8,464 nt of DNA from an uncultured Methanomassiliicoccaceae archaeon (GTDB lineage: Archaea; Thermoplasmatota; Thermoplasmata; Methanomassiliicoccales; Methanomethylophilaceae). Below, piece by piece: positions 1 through 6,537 of the stretch (position 1 is the stretch's first letter; every line of letters starts with the position of its first letter). A program made the translations under genes and the position numbers. The stretch lies in the NCBI GenBank assembly GCA_945492685.1, contig CALYUZ010000025.1:1-8464 (forward strand), given 5' to 3'. The notes below the pieces were generated by a model. It did not search any database, was not told the DNA's origin, and was given only the letters and a program-made list of their open reading frames with translations.

Positions 1-2667
1 CTTGGGTATGTCGCCCTTGTCCATGATGCGGGGGGCCTTCTGAGCGTAGTACGGGACTATCTGGTCCTCTGTGAACTCGAATTCACTCACGGAGTCGCCC
101 AGGGCACGGTAAAGGACCTTCCTGTGGAGCTCCCTGAGGAGCGCCGAACGGTCCTCCATGAGGACGATGTCGCTGAATCCGGAGAGGATGGCGGAGTGTG
201 CGAAGGGTGATGGGGTGCCTGTGTAGGCGATGACATCGACCTTCATCGTTCCGGCATCGATCAGGTCCAGGACGTACTTGGCGTTCTTGATGTCCATATC
301 GTCCTCAAGGACCTCCCTGTAGGTCTCCTCGATCACCGGGACGTTGTCCATGTCCCCGAGCATCTCGAGGAGGTATGTGGAGCGGATCTGCTGCCTGTTG
401 ACGGAGATGGGGCGCCCCATGTAGTTCCTGAGGATCATGAAGCTGCGGGCGGCGGTGTGCCTGAACCTGAGCTTGAATATCTCCGAATCCTTGATGGATT
501 TCCTGAGGACGGCGTCCAGCTCCTTGGCCTTAATCAGACCGGGGATGAGGGTGAGGTCGAACCTCCTCGGACATCCGAGCATGAAACTGTCGTCCGAGAT
601 GGTCACGGACACGTTGGCACCGATCATCCCGGACATCCTGTACGCGAAGGCACGGGACAGGGCATCGTTGACCCTGCGTCCGAAGGGGAAGTGGAAGACG
701 ATCTTCTGGTTACCGGAGGGGTCTATGTACTCCTCGATGGCGAGCCTGTCGCAGTCTGGGATGAATCCGGCGACCACCTCCTGCTCCCTGAAATATGAAA
801 GTATGCTCCTGGCGGAACCCTTGTCCACATCGAACTCCTGCGATATTCCCTCGATGGCCTCGTCGTCGGGGAGCTTGATCCTCTCAGACATCTCCTTCCT
901 GAACTGGGCGATGTCCATCGACAGGTCGAAGCTCCTAGGGAGCATCTCCCCGGCCCAGGAGGGCACGGTGGGCTTCCTTCCGTTGGCCTCCTTGACATAT
1001 GCGGTCATACCCTTGGAACGGACGAACTCGAAGGACCTCCCTCCGAGGACGAAGACATCCCTGGGGGAAAGCCTCTCCACGAACTTCTCGGAGAGCTCTC
1101 CGGCGGTGGTACCGTGGTTGGTCACCACGCGGTAGTTTGCCTCCTCGGGGATAGTCCCCAGGTTCATGAAGTAGATCATGCGGGAGCCCTTCTTCCTGCC
1201 GAACTGCCTCTCCTCGGTGTCGTACCATATCTTGGAGTATACACCCTCGAAGTCGTCCTTCGATCCGAGGTAACGGAGGACCTCGGTGAAGCTCTCCTCC
1301 GGCAGGTTGCGGTAGCAGTAGGAGCCTTTGACGAGCTTGTACGCCTCGTCCACATCCCATCTGTTGTCCAGACTCATCCCGACGACGGTCTGGGAGAGGA
1401 CATCGAGGCAGTTCTCGGGGATTCCGACACGGTCGATGTCACCGCGGTGTGCGGCACGGCACATGACGGCGCATTCCACCAGGTCATCGGGATCGAAGAC
1501 CAGGAGCCTTCCCTTGGCGACCTTCCCGAAGCTGTGTCCGCTGCGTCCGATCCTCTGCAGACCCTTGGCAACGGATTTGGGAGATCCGATCTGACAGACC
1601 AGGTCCACGGAACCGATGTCGATTCCGAGTTCGAGGGATGTGGAGGACACAACGCACTTGATCTCCCCGCGCTTGAGGCGCTCCTCCACATCGAGCCTGA
1701 TCTCCTTGCCGAGGGAACTGTGGTGGACCTCGATGTTGTCCAATCCGCGCTCCTTCAGCTTGTAGACGACGCTCTCGGCACCGGAACGGGTGTTGGTGAA
1801 CACCAGAGTGGTCTCGTGCTGGTCGATGAGCTCCTTCAGGGTGTCGTACATCATCGAATTGACGATGTCCGAGGAGAGGGTGGTCATGTCGTCGGTGGGA
1901 CAGATGACCTTCAGGTCCAGCTGCTTCTTGGAACCCGATTCGATCAACGCCACGTCACGGGAGGTGCCGTCGGGGTTGCATCCCACGAGATATCCGGCTA
2001 TCGCATCGATGGGTGCGAGGGTGGCGGAGAGACCGATGCGGACGAAATCGTTCTCACAGTGGTTCCTGAGACGCTCCAGCGTCAATGAGAGGAATGCACC
2101 CCTCTTGGAATCGCAGATGTCGTGGATCTCGTCGAGGATGACCCATTCGACCCTCTTGAACGCCTCCCTGAACTTGGGGGCGGCGAGGATGAGCGCGAGA
2201 CTCTCGGGGGTGGTGATGAGGATGTGGGGAGGATGACGGACCATCTTCTGCCTCTCGTTCTGAGGGGTGTCCCCGGAACGGACGGCGACCCTGATGTCGG
2301 GGATGTCCATCCCGTTCTGTGCGGCCACCTCGCGCATCTCGGCGAGGGGTGTGTTGAGATTGCGGTTGACGTCGTTGGCCAACGCCTTGAGGGGTGAGAC
2401 ATAGATGCAATACACGCGCTCCTCGAGGGTCCCTTCCCGGGAATAGCGTGTAAGCTCGTTGATGATGCTTGTGAAGGCTGTGAGGGTCTTGCCTGATCCC
2501 GTCGGCGACGATACCAGGACATTGCGCCTCTGATGGATGACAGGGATGGCCTTGGCCTGTGGAATTGTAAGATCATCGAACCTCTCGTTGAACCACGTGG
2601 AGATGAGGGGTTCCATCATGCCCATCACCTCATCCTTGGTGTATGTCTTGTCTACCTTCTCAATCAT
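1..2667 (-). CDS. lhr: Lhr-like ATP-dependent DNA/RNA helicase (3' end truncated by window edge)
   Basis: This is a superfamily 2 helicase of the Lhr family. Family members are ATP-dependent 3'-5' translocases implicated in DNA repair and replication-coupled recombination. No stop is reached before position 1, so 889 residues are visible and only a short C-terminus should be missing. Motifs seen: Walker A SSPTGSGKT (53-61), YVSPLKAL (motif Ia, ~89-96), TTPESL (~152-157), Walker B DEIH (179-182), LSATL (213-217), VFTNTRSG in RecA domain 2 (289-296), TSLELGID (~344-351) and QRIGRSGH (371-378). About 500 residues follow, as expected for the Lhr winged-helix and beta-rich DEAD-associated regions; their boundaries are inferred. 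I chose ATG at 2667 because it lies 39 nt after a TATA-like box. ATGs at 2691 and 2712 lie too close to or upstream of that box. An in-frame GTG at 2676 is an alternative. It is divergent from the membrane protein gene. Subfamily (aLhr1 or aLhr2) cannot be assigned by eye. Confidence 0.93.
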   Translation of the reverse strand, partial: MIEKVDKTYTKDEVMGMMEPLISTWFNERFDDLTIPQAKAIPVIHQRRNVLVSSPTGSGKTLTAFTSIINELTRYSREGTLEERVYCIYVSPLKALANDVNRNLNTPLAEMREVAAQNGMDIPDIRVAVRSGDTPQNERQKMVRHPPHILITTPESLALILAAPKFREAFKRVEWVILDEIHDICDSKRGAFLSLTLERLRNHCENDFVRIGLSATLAPIDAIAGYLVGCNPDGTSRDVALIESGSKKQLDLKVICPTDDMTTLSSDIVNSMMYDTLKELIDQHETTLVFTNTRSGAESVVYKLKERGLDNIEVHHSSLGKEIRLDVEERLKRGEIKCVVSSTSLELGIDIGSVDLVCQIGSPKSVAKGLQRIGRSGHSFGKVAKGRLLVFDPDDLVECAVMCRAAHRGDIDRVGIPENCLDVLSQTVVGMSLDNRWDVDEAYKLVKGSYCYRNLPEESFTEVLRYLGSKDDFEGVYSKIWYDTEERQFGRKKGSRMIYFMNLGTIPEEANYRVVTNHGTTAGELSEKFVERLSPRDVFVLGGRSFEFVRSKGMTAYVKEANGRKPTVPSWAGEMLPRSFDLSMDIAQFRKEMSERIKLPDDEAIEGISQEFDVDKGSARSILSYFREQEVVAGFIPDCDRLAIEEYIDPSGNQKIVFHFPFGRRVNDALSRAFAYRMSGMIGANVSVTISDDSFMLGCPRRFDLTLIPGLIKAKELDAVLRKSIKDSEIFKLRFRHTAARSFMILRNYMGRPISVNRQQIRSTYLLEMLGDMDNVPVIEETYREVLEDDMDIKNAKYVLDLIDAGTMKVDVIAYTGTPSPFAHSAILSGFSDIVLMEDRSALLRELHRKVLYRALGDSVSEFEFTEDQIVPYYAQKAPRIMDKGDIPK

Positions 2668-2702
2668 CGGGACCACAATCGTTGAGTCCATGAAGGAGAC
2701 CG

Positions 2703-2716
2703 ATATAAGCATTTGC
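2703..2716 (-). promoter_or_regulatory. Archaeal BRE/TATA promoter for the lhr gene
   Basis: Reading the minus strand, CGCAAATG is followed by CTTATAT. This resembles an A-rich BRE next to a TATA box. The TATA core is at 2709-2703, centred near 2706. The usual 25-27 nt spacing puts the transcription start near 2680, giving a leader of about 12 nt before ATG 2667 or near-leaderless use of GTG 2676. I see no good Shine-Dalgarno sequence in that leader. The promoter is predicted from sequence only. Confidence 0.6.
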
Positions 2717-2746
2717 GATGGACCGCCATCTTGCGTATCGCGGAGA

Positions 2747-2757
2747 CACCGCCGGTG
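2747..2757. repeat. Short palindrome midway between divergent promoters
   Basis: CACCG-C-CGGTG is a perfect 5-bp inverted repeat around a single C. It sits almost exactly halfway between the lhr TATA box (centre ~2706) and the membrane-protein TATA box (centre ~2806). The position would suit a shared operator. The arms are short and GC-rich, so chance is a serious alternative. Confidence 0.3.
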
Positions 2758-2801
2758 ACGGATGCGGAGGTTCCGACCATCCGAAACAACATCTCGACAG
2801 A

Positions 2802-2809
2802 TTTTATAT
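2802..2809 (+). promoter_or_regulatory. TATA box for the secreted/membrane protein gene
   Basis: TTTTATAT is centred near 2806, 25 nt before the A of ATG 2831. That is the standard archaeal TATA-to-start distance, so the mRNA is predicted to be leaderless. Two longer-ORF starts further upstream would lie before the promoter. The AT-rich box stands out in a GC-rich surrounding. It is predicted from sequence only. Confidence 0.7.
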
Positions 2810-2830
2810 CGTGAACGAGTTGCGATAAAC

Positions 2831-3742
2831 ATGAGATACGGACCGCTGGCCACACTCATCGTTCTTATCCTGGTGTCATGCCCGATCGTCATATCGGATA
2901 CGGTGATGGCGGAAGGGGATCAGCCTGTGGAACCGGTGGAGCCCACCGATATAACCATCCGTGGTTTCGTGGGAGATGTATCGACAGAGGGGAACATCCC
3001 GTTGAACGGTGTCCTCGTTCAGCTTCTCGATTCCAACCGCAAGATCACCGGAACATGCATCACCGGGGAGAAGGGCCTTGAGGACGGCGAGTTCAGGTTC
3101 ACCTATCAGAGGGGGACCGGGACATACCTGTCATTCTCCATTGAAGGGTACACGGCACGTACATGGCCGATCACCATGAACATGGTGGAGGACAACCTGC
3201 TGTCGTTCTCCATCGACGGTCTGACACCGGACGAGAAGGGATACTACGACCTCACCAGTTCCATGGATGCGGGGTCCTTCGTCGCGATGAGGGTCACAAC
3301 CGCCCACATCATGGGATATGTCAAGGATCAGGATGGAAACCCCTTGAACGGGGCCAAGGTGACCGTGAAGTCCTCCGATGACAGGATAATGACAGGTACC
3401 ACCGATTCCAACGGGTACTTCGAGATATCCTGCTATTATGGAACATACACCGTAGAGGTCTCATGCAACGGATTCGAGAGCTCCCAGCCCATAACCGTGA
3501 GCACCACCGATCCCGTCAGAACGATAACGATGACGGAGAAGAACCACACCGTGCTGTGGGGACTGGACACCGCCCACACGATGGAGCTCATCGGGATACT
3601 GCTGGTGGCCCTCTCGTTCATCATAATCTCTCTCTTCTACCGCAGGTCGCAGTCCGATGATTCAGAGATCACCTTCATCAACGACCTGGATGACGACGAG
3701 GATGAGGAAAAGGAAGAGAAGGAGAAGGTCAGGCATCCCTGA
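2831..3742 (+). CDS. Exported membrane-anchored protein with two carboxypeptidase-regulatory-like domains
   Basis: I do not recognise this as a named protein. From ATG 2831 it has 303 residues. Residues 1-27 form a signal-like segment with hydrophobic core LATLIVLILVS. LVSC at 14-17 fits a loose lipobox, while TVMA at 24-27 offers an ordinary signal peptidase site. Residues ~41-115 and ~158-235 look like two carboxypeptidase-regulatory-like (transthyretin-type) beta domains; the second carries the typical pattern GYVKDQDGNPLNGAKVTV then TDSNGYFEI. Residues 251-270 are a transmembrane helix followed by RR, which suggests an outward beta region and a cytoplasmic tail. The tail (271-303) is strongly acidic, with a run of D, E and K. 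The start is set by a TATA box 25 nt upstream; an in-frame ATG at 2762 precedes that box and is rejected. It is divergent from lhr and convergent with the fumarase genes, overlapping the beta subunit by 14 bp. A cell-surface adhesion or binding role is plausible but inferred. Confidence 0.85.
   Translation: MRYGPLATLIVLILVSCPIVISDTVMAEGDQPVEPVEPTDITIRGFVGDVSTEGNIPLNGVLVQLLDSNRKITGTCITGEKGLEDGEFRFTYQRGTGTYLSFSIEGYTARTWPITMNMVEDNLLSFSIDGLTPDEKGYYDLTSSMDAGSFVAMRVTTAHIMGYVKDQDGNPLNGAKVTVKSSDDRIMTGTTDSNGYFEISCYYGTYTVEVSCNGFESSQPITVSTTDPVRTITMTEKNHTVLWGLDTAHTMELIGILLVALSFIIISLFYRRSQSDDSEITFINDLDDDEDEEKEEKEKVRHP
3704..3728 (-). terminator. Possible pyrimidine-rich terminator of the fumarase transcript
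   Basis: Immediately after the fumarase beta stop codon, the minus-strand transcript enters 25 consecutive pyrimidines, including a TTTT at 3711-3708. Archaeal termination commonly uses U-rich tracts without a hairpin. The tract is the antisense of the Glu/Lys codons in the acidic tail of the convergent gene, so amino-acid composition may fully explain it. C residues interrupt the U runs, which weakens the call. Confidence 0.3.
3729..3742. repeat. Convergent 14-bp gene overlap carrying a small inverted repeat
   Basis: TCAGGCATCCCTGA contains the stop codons of both convergent genes. The TCA at its left is the TGA stop of the fumarase beta subunit on the minus strand, and the TGA at its right ends the membrane protein gene. 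TCAGG and CCTGA form a 5-bp inverted repeat with a 4-nt loop. It is too small to be called a terminator with confidence. The overlap itself is certain if both reading frames are right. Confidence 0.6.
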
Positions 3743-4298
3743 CCAGGGACTTCCTGACATCCTCGTAGAGGCTGTTGCCCTCGGCGTCCATGGCGACGAT
3801 GAGGGGCCCGAACTTCTGGGTGTCGAACCTCCACATGGCCTCGGCCATTCCGAGGTCCAGCCATTCACATCCCCTGCAGCTGCATAGTCCCTCCGCGAGG
3901 AGTATGGCAGCACCTCCCGTTGCCGCGAGGTAGACGCATCCGCACCTCTTCATGGCCTCGGCGACCTCCTGCGACATCCCTCCCTTTCCGATGATGGCAC
4001 GGATGCCGAACCTCTCGATCATCTCGGGCTCCAACTTGTTCATCCTTGCGGATGTGGTGGGTCCGGCGGCGATGACGCGCCATGAACCGTCATCCATCTG
4101 CTTCATGATGGGTCCGCAGTGGAAGAGTGCGGAACCGCGTATGTCCTCGGGGACATCCTTTCCTTCGGAATCGTACTCCAGAGCACGGATATGCATCTCG
4201 TCGCGTCCGGTGATGACGGGACCGCTGAGGAAGATGGTCTCTCCGAGCTTCAGGGACCTGACGTCGGCCTCGCTGAGGGGCGTGTTGAGGACCTTCAG
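3729..4298 (-). CDS. Class I fumarate hydratase (or related Fe-S hydro-lyase) beta subunit, CTG start
   Basis: This is the beta (C-terminal domain) subunit of the two-subunit class I fumarase/tartrate dehydratase family, which with the alpha subunit converts fumarate and malate. Recognisable stretches are LNTPLSEADVRSLKLGE (4-20), GPTTSARM (79-86), IIGKGGM (102-108), ATGGAA (126-131), DLGMAEAMW (148-156) and FGPLIVAMDAEGNSLY (163-178). The length is 189 residues, normal for an archaeal beta subunit. No in-frame ATG, GTG or TTG lies near the family N-terminus. The open frame extends upstream to 4412, but that part only shadows alpha. A CTG at 4298 fits: it overlaps the alpha stop as CTGA, and GGGGGTG lies 5 nt upstream. 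Cysteines 119, 121, 139, 141 and 144 form an unusual CGC plus CSCRGC arrangement. Fumarase versus tartrate dehydratase cannot be settled by eye. Confidence 0.9.
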   Translation of the reverse strand: MKVLNTPLSEADVRSLKLGETIFLSGPVITGRDEMHIRALEYDSEGKDVPEDIRGSALFHCGPIMKQMDDGSWRVIAAGPTTSARMNKLEPEMIERFGIRAIIGKGGMSQEVAEAMKRCGCVYLAATGGAAILLAEGLCSCRGCEWLDLGMAEAMWRFDTQKFGPLIVAMDAEGNSLYEDVRKSLVRDA

Positions 4299-5164
4299 AA
4301 TTCCACCCCCTGTGCGTATTCGACACCTGTGTCGGTGATCTTGGCGGATGCACGGCGAGTGGCCCAACATCCGATGTTGACTGCGACTGGGAGGCTGGCG
4401 GTGTGGCAGCATGCCTTCTTGATCCTGACACCGAGGACGGTCGTGGAACCTCCGAGACCCATGGGTCCGAGTCCGGAGCCGTTCAATGCAACGAAGAGGT
4501 CCTCCTCCATCTTCCTGAGAACTGGATCGGGGTTCTCTGAATCCAACGGTATGAGCAGAGCCTCCTTGGCCATCTCCACACAGACATCGGATGTACCGCC
4601 GATACCGACACCCACTATGCTTGGGGGACAGGGACGTCCTCCCGCATCCAGAACGGCGTCCATGATGAACTTCCTGACACCCTCCACACCATCTGCGGGG
4701 TTCAGCATGCCGAGGCGGGTCATGTTCTCGGAACCGGCTCCCTTGGGGAGGACGGTGATCTCGGTGAAATCATCATCGGTGGGGATGTAATGGATGATCG
4801 GCATACCCTGACCGAGGTTGGAGCCCTGGTTCTCGCGTGTGAGGGGATCCACGGTGTTGGGCCTGAGGGGGATCTCGCGGGTGGCCCTCTCGACACCCTT
4901 CTCGATGAGCTTGGCTATGCCCGAGTCGAACTTTCCGCGGACATAGAACACGGGGATGCCCGTGTCCTGACACATGGGCCTTCCGATGTGCTCGGCCTTC
5001 TTCACGTTGTCCATGATGGCACCGAGCTGCGTGTATGCGATCTCGTTGGTCTCCCATCCGGCTGCGGCCTCCAAAGCCCACCCTATGTCTTCGGGGAGCT
5101 TGGTGTTGGCCAGGCGGAGGAGGTTCACTACGATGTCGTCCACGGGCTCGGGCAGTTTGATCAT
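4295..5164 (-). CDS. Class I fumarate hydratase (or related Fe-S hydro-lyase) alpha subunit
   Basis: This is the catalytic [4Fe-4S] alpha subunit of the class I fumarase/tartrate dehydratase family, acting in the cytoplasm on the fumarate-malate step of central carbon metabolism. It has 289 residues, a normal length. Family stretches are MCQDTGIPVFY (64-74), RPNTVDP (~101-107), GAGSENMTRL (142-151), RPCPPSIVGVGIGGTSD (177-193), GPMGLGGSTTVLGV (233-246) and HTASLPVAVNIGCWATRRA (254-272). Cys65, Cys179 and Cys266 sit in the three conserved blocks and are the likely cluster ligands; that assignment rests on family knowledge. I chose ATG 5164 because a TATA box lies 25 nt upstream, which predicts a leaderless mRNA. 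An in-frame TTG at 5185 would add only seven residues and falls within the promoter. The stop overlaps the beta-subunit CTG, implying coupled translation and 1:1 production of the subunits. Confidence 0.94.
   Translation of the reverse strand: MIKLPEPVDDIVVNLLRLANTKLPEDIGWALEAAAGWETNEIAYTQLGAIMDNVKKAEHIGRPMCQDTGIPVFYVRGKFDSGIAKLIEKGVERATREIPLRPNTVDPLTRENQGSNLGQGMPIIHYIPTDDDFTEITVLPKGAGSENMTRLGMLNPADGVEGVRKFIMDAVLDAGGRPCPPSIVGVGIGGTSDVCVEMAKEALLIPLDSENPDPVLRKMEEDLFVALNGSGLGPMGLGGSTTVLGVRIKKACCHTASLPVAVNIGCWATRRASAKITDTGVEYAQGVEF
4304..4310 (-). promoter_or_regulatory. Shine-Dalgarno site supporting the CTG start of the beta subunit
   Basis: On the minus strand GGGGGTG precedes CTG 4298 with a 5-nt spacer (GAATT). 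It can pair over seven positions with the archaeal 16S 3' end (CACCUCC), with one G-U wobble. This site lies in the last alpha codons and decides the start choice for the beta subunit, because no standard start codon is available there. Confidence 0.65.
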
Positions 5165-5185
5165 GGACCCGTGATGGTCACCCAA

Positions 5186-5192
5186 CTATAAA
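5186..5192 (-). promoter_or_regulatory. TATA box for the fumarase genes
   Basis: On the minus strand TTTATAG is centred near 5189, 25 nt before the A of ATG 5164. This predicts a leaderless fumarase transcript starting at or next to the ATG. It lies in the 44-nt gap after nmd3, so the two fumarase genes can be transcribed apart from the mcm-DUF424-nmd3 cluster, although readthrough from nmd3 is also possible because no clear terminator separates them. Confidence 0.65.
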
Positions 5193-5208
5193 CCTGATAT
5201 CGGGAACG

Positions 5209-6237
5209 TCACGGGACGATGTAGAGTACATCGTCGATGGTGACCACGGGAACGGTGTCACCGGCCTCATAACCCTCGGGAACCCTCAGGTCCACCGTGG
5301 AGTAGTTGTCGGGATGCAGGACCTGGATCTCATCGCCCATGCGGTTGATGACGGTAGCCTCCTTCAGATCGGATGCCTTCTCGAAGAGCTTCAGATCGGG
5401 CATGTCGGCCTTCCTGACGGCCCTCTCCCTGAAGTTTATCAGATCGACGACGCGTCCTCCGGAACCGGACACACGGGTGAGCTTGCAGTACCTGCCCTCG
5501 GAGATGACCACATCGCCCACATGGTAGTCCGGAAGGCGCACCAGGTACGTCAGACGGTACATGTCCTGACCATCGGTTGTCTGACCTACCAGTTTGGGTG
5601 ACTCCTTGGTCTCGGCGCAGTAGTGGTCCGAGAGCTCCCTTGCGAGGGACTTCCCCAGGGACATCGAAGAAAGATAGACGTCCACACCACCGGTGACGAG
5701 CTCCATCTTGGTGATGAAGAGGGACCTGTTGGTGGCCGCCTGCCTTGCGACGGAGTTCTCCACCATGGCGAGGGTCTCCTCCCTCAGCTCCGGACTGAGC
5801 TCCTTGTTCCCTGTCCTGATCTGCAGGATGGCCTCATAGTAGCTGCCAAGCTGTCTGGAGCAGCGCCTGCAAACGTTGTTCTTGATACGGACGATCGTGG
5901 ATGCGTCATCCTCCGCCTCGTATCCCATGATGTTGCAGTAGGAGTGGATGTTGACCACGTACACATAGGGGTCCTGGCAGTCCACATCCATCGAGATTGA
6001 TTCCACCTGCACGTCCCTGATGGCGCAGAGTGCATCCGCGGCGGCATCCTGCACGGCCACGGCCATGTCCTTCTTGACCCACCTGTCACCGAAGTTGAAC
6101 TCGCCGCAGTTGGTGCAGACCCTCAGGTCCACATGGTGCGGGAGCGAGGTGAGCTTGCGGCCGTCCAGCCAGCAGTCGATGCAGAGTCCGTCCAGGGACT
6201 CCTCGCAGTCGCATCCGCACTTGACGCAGAAGTTCAC
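5209..6237 (-). CDS. nmd3: NMD3 family ribosome-biogenesis protein
   Basis: NMD3 in eukaryotes is the adaptor that escorts the pre-60S ribosomal subunit. Archaea keep a shorter homologue, presumably for late large-subunit maturation. Here it has 342 residues, near the archaeal norm. The N-terminus carries the typical paired zinc motifs: C4-x2-C7 with C19-x2-C22, then C41-x2-C44 followed by the segment GEFNFGDRWV, with a further C123-x2-C126 pair (CRRC). The middle holds the NMD3 core. The last ~110 residues, beginning around RLPDYHVGDVVISEGRYCKL (234-253), look like the SH3/eIF5A-like C-terminal module. The eukaryotic nuclear-export tail is absent, as expected. The start is GTG 6237, placed just before the first zinc motif; it overlaps the upstream DUF424 stop as GTGA and has a long Shine-Dalgarno match upstream. 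An alternative ATG at 6239 is out of frame. Confidence 0.92.
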   Translation of the reverse strand: MNFCVKCGCDCEESLDGLCIDCWLDGRKLTSLPHHVDLRVCTNCGEFNFGDRWVKKDMAVAVQDAAADALCAIRDVQVESISMDVDCQDPYVYVVNIHSYCNIMGYEAEDDASTIVRIKNNVCRRCSRQLGSYYEAILQIRTGNKELSPELREETLAMVENSVARQAATNRSLFITKMELVTGGVDVYLSSMSLGKSLARELSDHYCAETKESPKLVGQTTDGQDMYRLTYLVRLPDYHVGDVVISEGRYCKLTRVSGSGGRVVDLINFRERAVRKADMPDLKLFEKASDLKEATVINRMGDEIQVLHPDNYSTVDLRVPEGYEAGDTVPVVTIDDVLYIVP

Positions 6238-6524
6238 ATGATCACGACCTGGGCATGCTTCACGCCGCCGATCTCCATCACGTTCTCCGGAGATACATGG
6301 CCCTCCTCTATGGCGATGGAGACCACCTCCTCTCCGACGAGGTTCATGATGGTGACGGATTTCATGCGCTCGACGAAGGCGTCCCTTCCGATGACCTCCC
6401 CGTTGTAGAAGTTCTCGCTCACGGTGAGCACGGCCCTGCCTCCCCTGAAGGTCTTACCGAGAAGGTCCTCGTCACAGGCGGCGAGTATCCTCTCGTCGCC
6501 CTTGGTGTGTATCCTGACATACAT
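6234..6524 (-). CDS. DUF424 family protein
   Basis: This is a small archaeal protein of 96 residues that I recognise as DUF424, a family without an established function. Supporting stretches are LAACDEDLLGKTFRGG (14-29), VSENFYNGE (35-43), MNLVGEEVVSIAIEEGHV (60-77) and the C-terminal GGVKHAQVVIM (86-96). It has no membrane segment, no signal peptide and a single cysteine, so it should be a soluble cytoplasmic protein. It begins 4 nt after the mcm stop, and its own stop overlaps the nmd3 start, so it is embedded in the mcm-nmd3 transcription unit. ATG 6524 is set by a near-perfect extended Shine-Dalgarno. The context suggests a part in information processing, perhaps ribosome assembly or translation with NMD3, but that is inference from position alone. 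Confidence 0.88.
   Translation of the reverse strand: MYVRIHTKGDERILAACDEDLLGKTFRGGRAVLTVSENFYNGEVIGRDAFVERMKSVTIMNLVGEEVVSIAIEEGHVSPENVMEIGGVKHAQVVIM
6240..6250 (-). promoter_or_regulatory. Extended Shine-Dalgarno before nmd3
   Basis: The minus strand reads AGGTCGTGATC, ending two bases before GTG 6237. It matches AGGAGGTGATC, the complement of the usual archaeal 16S 3' end, at 9 of 11 positions. It lies within the last codons of the DUF424 gene and supports the GTG start and coupled reinitiation. Confidence 0.55.
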
Positions 6525-6526
6525 GT

Positions 6527-6537
6527 GATCACGTCCT
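6527..6537 (-). promoter_or_regulatory. Extended Shine-Dalgarno before the DUF424 gene
   Basis: The minus strand reads AGGACGTGATC, ending two bases before ATG 6524. It matches AGGAGGTGATC, the complement of the usual archaeal 16S 3' end, at 10 of 11 positions. It spans the mcm stop codon, so ribosomes finishing mcm are well placed to reinitiate. Confidence 0.6.

Noticed and set aside
437..1135. A 232-residue plus-strand open frame opposite the C-terminal half of lhr
   Set aside because: There is no promoter, ribosome site or family motif, and it lies wholly within the lhr coding region.
1114..2088. A 324-residue open frame on the plus strand opposite lhr
   Set aside because: It is the antisense of a strongly supported helicase with all motifs in order. 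Its translation is low in complexity, rich in V, G, L and D, with no recognisable domain, as expected from an antisense frame in GC-rich coding DNA.
2762..2830. Upstream ATG 2762 as the start of the membrane protein
   Set aside because: It lies before the TATA box at 2802-2809 and would place 23 charged residues ahead of a clean signal segment. ATG 2831 sits at the expected leaderless distance.
2664..2855. A 63-residue minus-strand open frame across the divergent intergenic region
   Set aside because: It covers both predicted promoters, runs into the start regions of both flanking genes, and has no recognisable motif.
4299..4412. ATG 4412 as the start of the fumarase beta subunit
   Set aside because: It would add 38 residues read out of frame inside the conserved end of the alpha subunit, with no family similarity and no ribosome site.
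4119..4790. A 223-residue plus-strand open frame opposite the fumarase genes
   Set aside because: It is antisense to two well-supported subunits and has no domain, promoter or ribosome site.
5165..5185. TTG 5185 as the start of the fumarase alpha subunit
   Set aside because: It falls next to the TATA box, upstream of the predicted transcription start, and adds only seven non-conserved residues.
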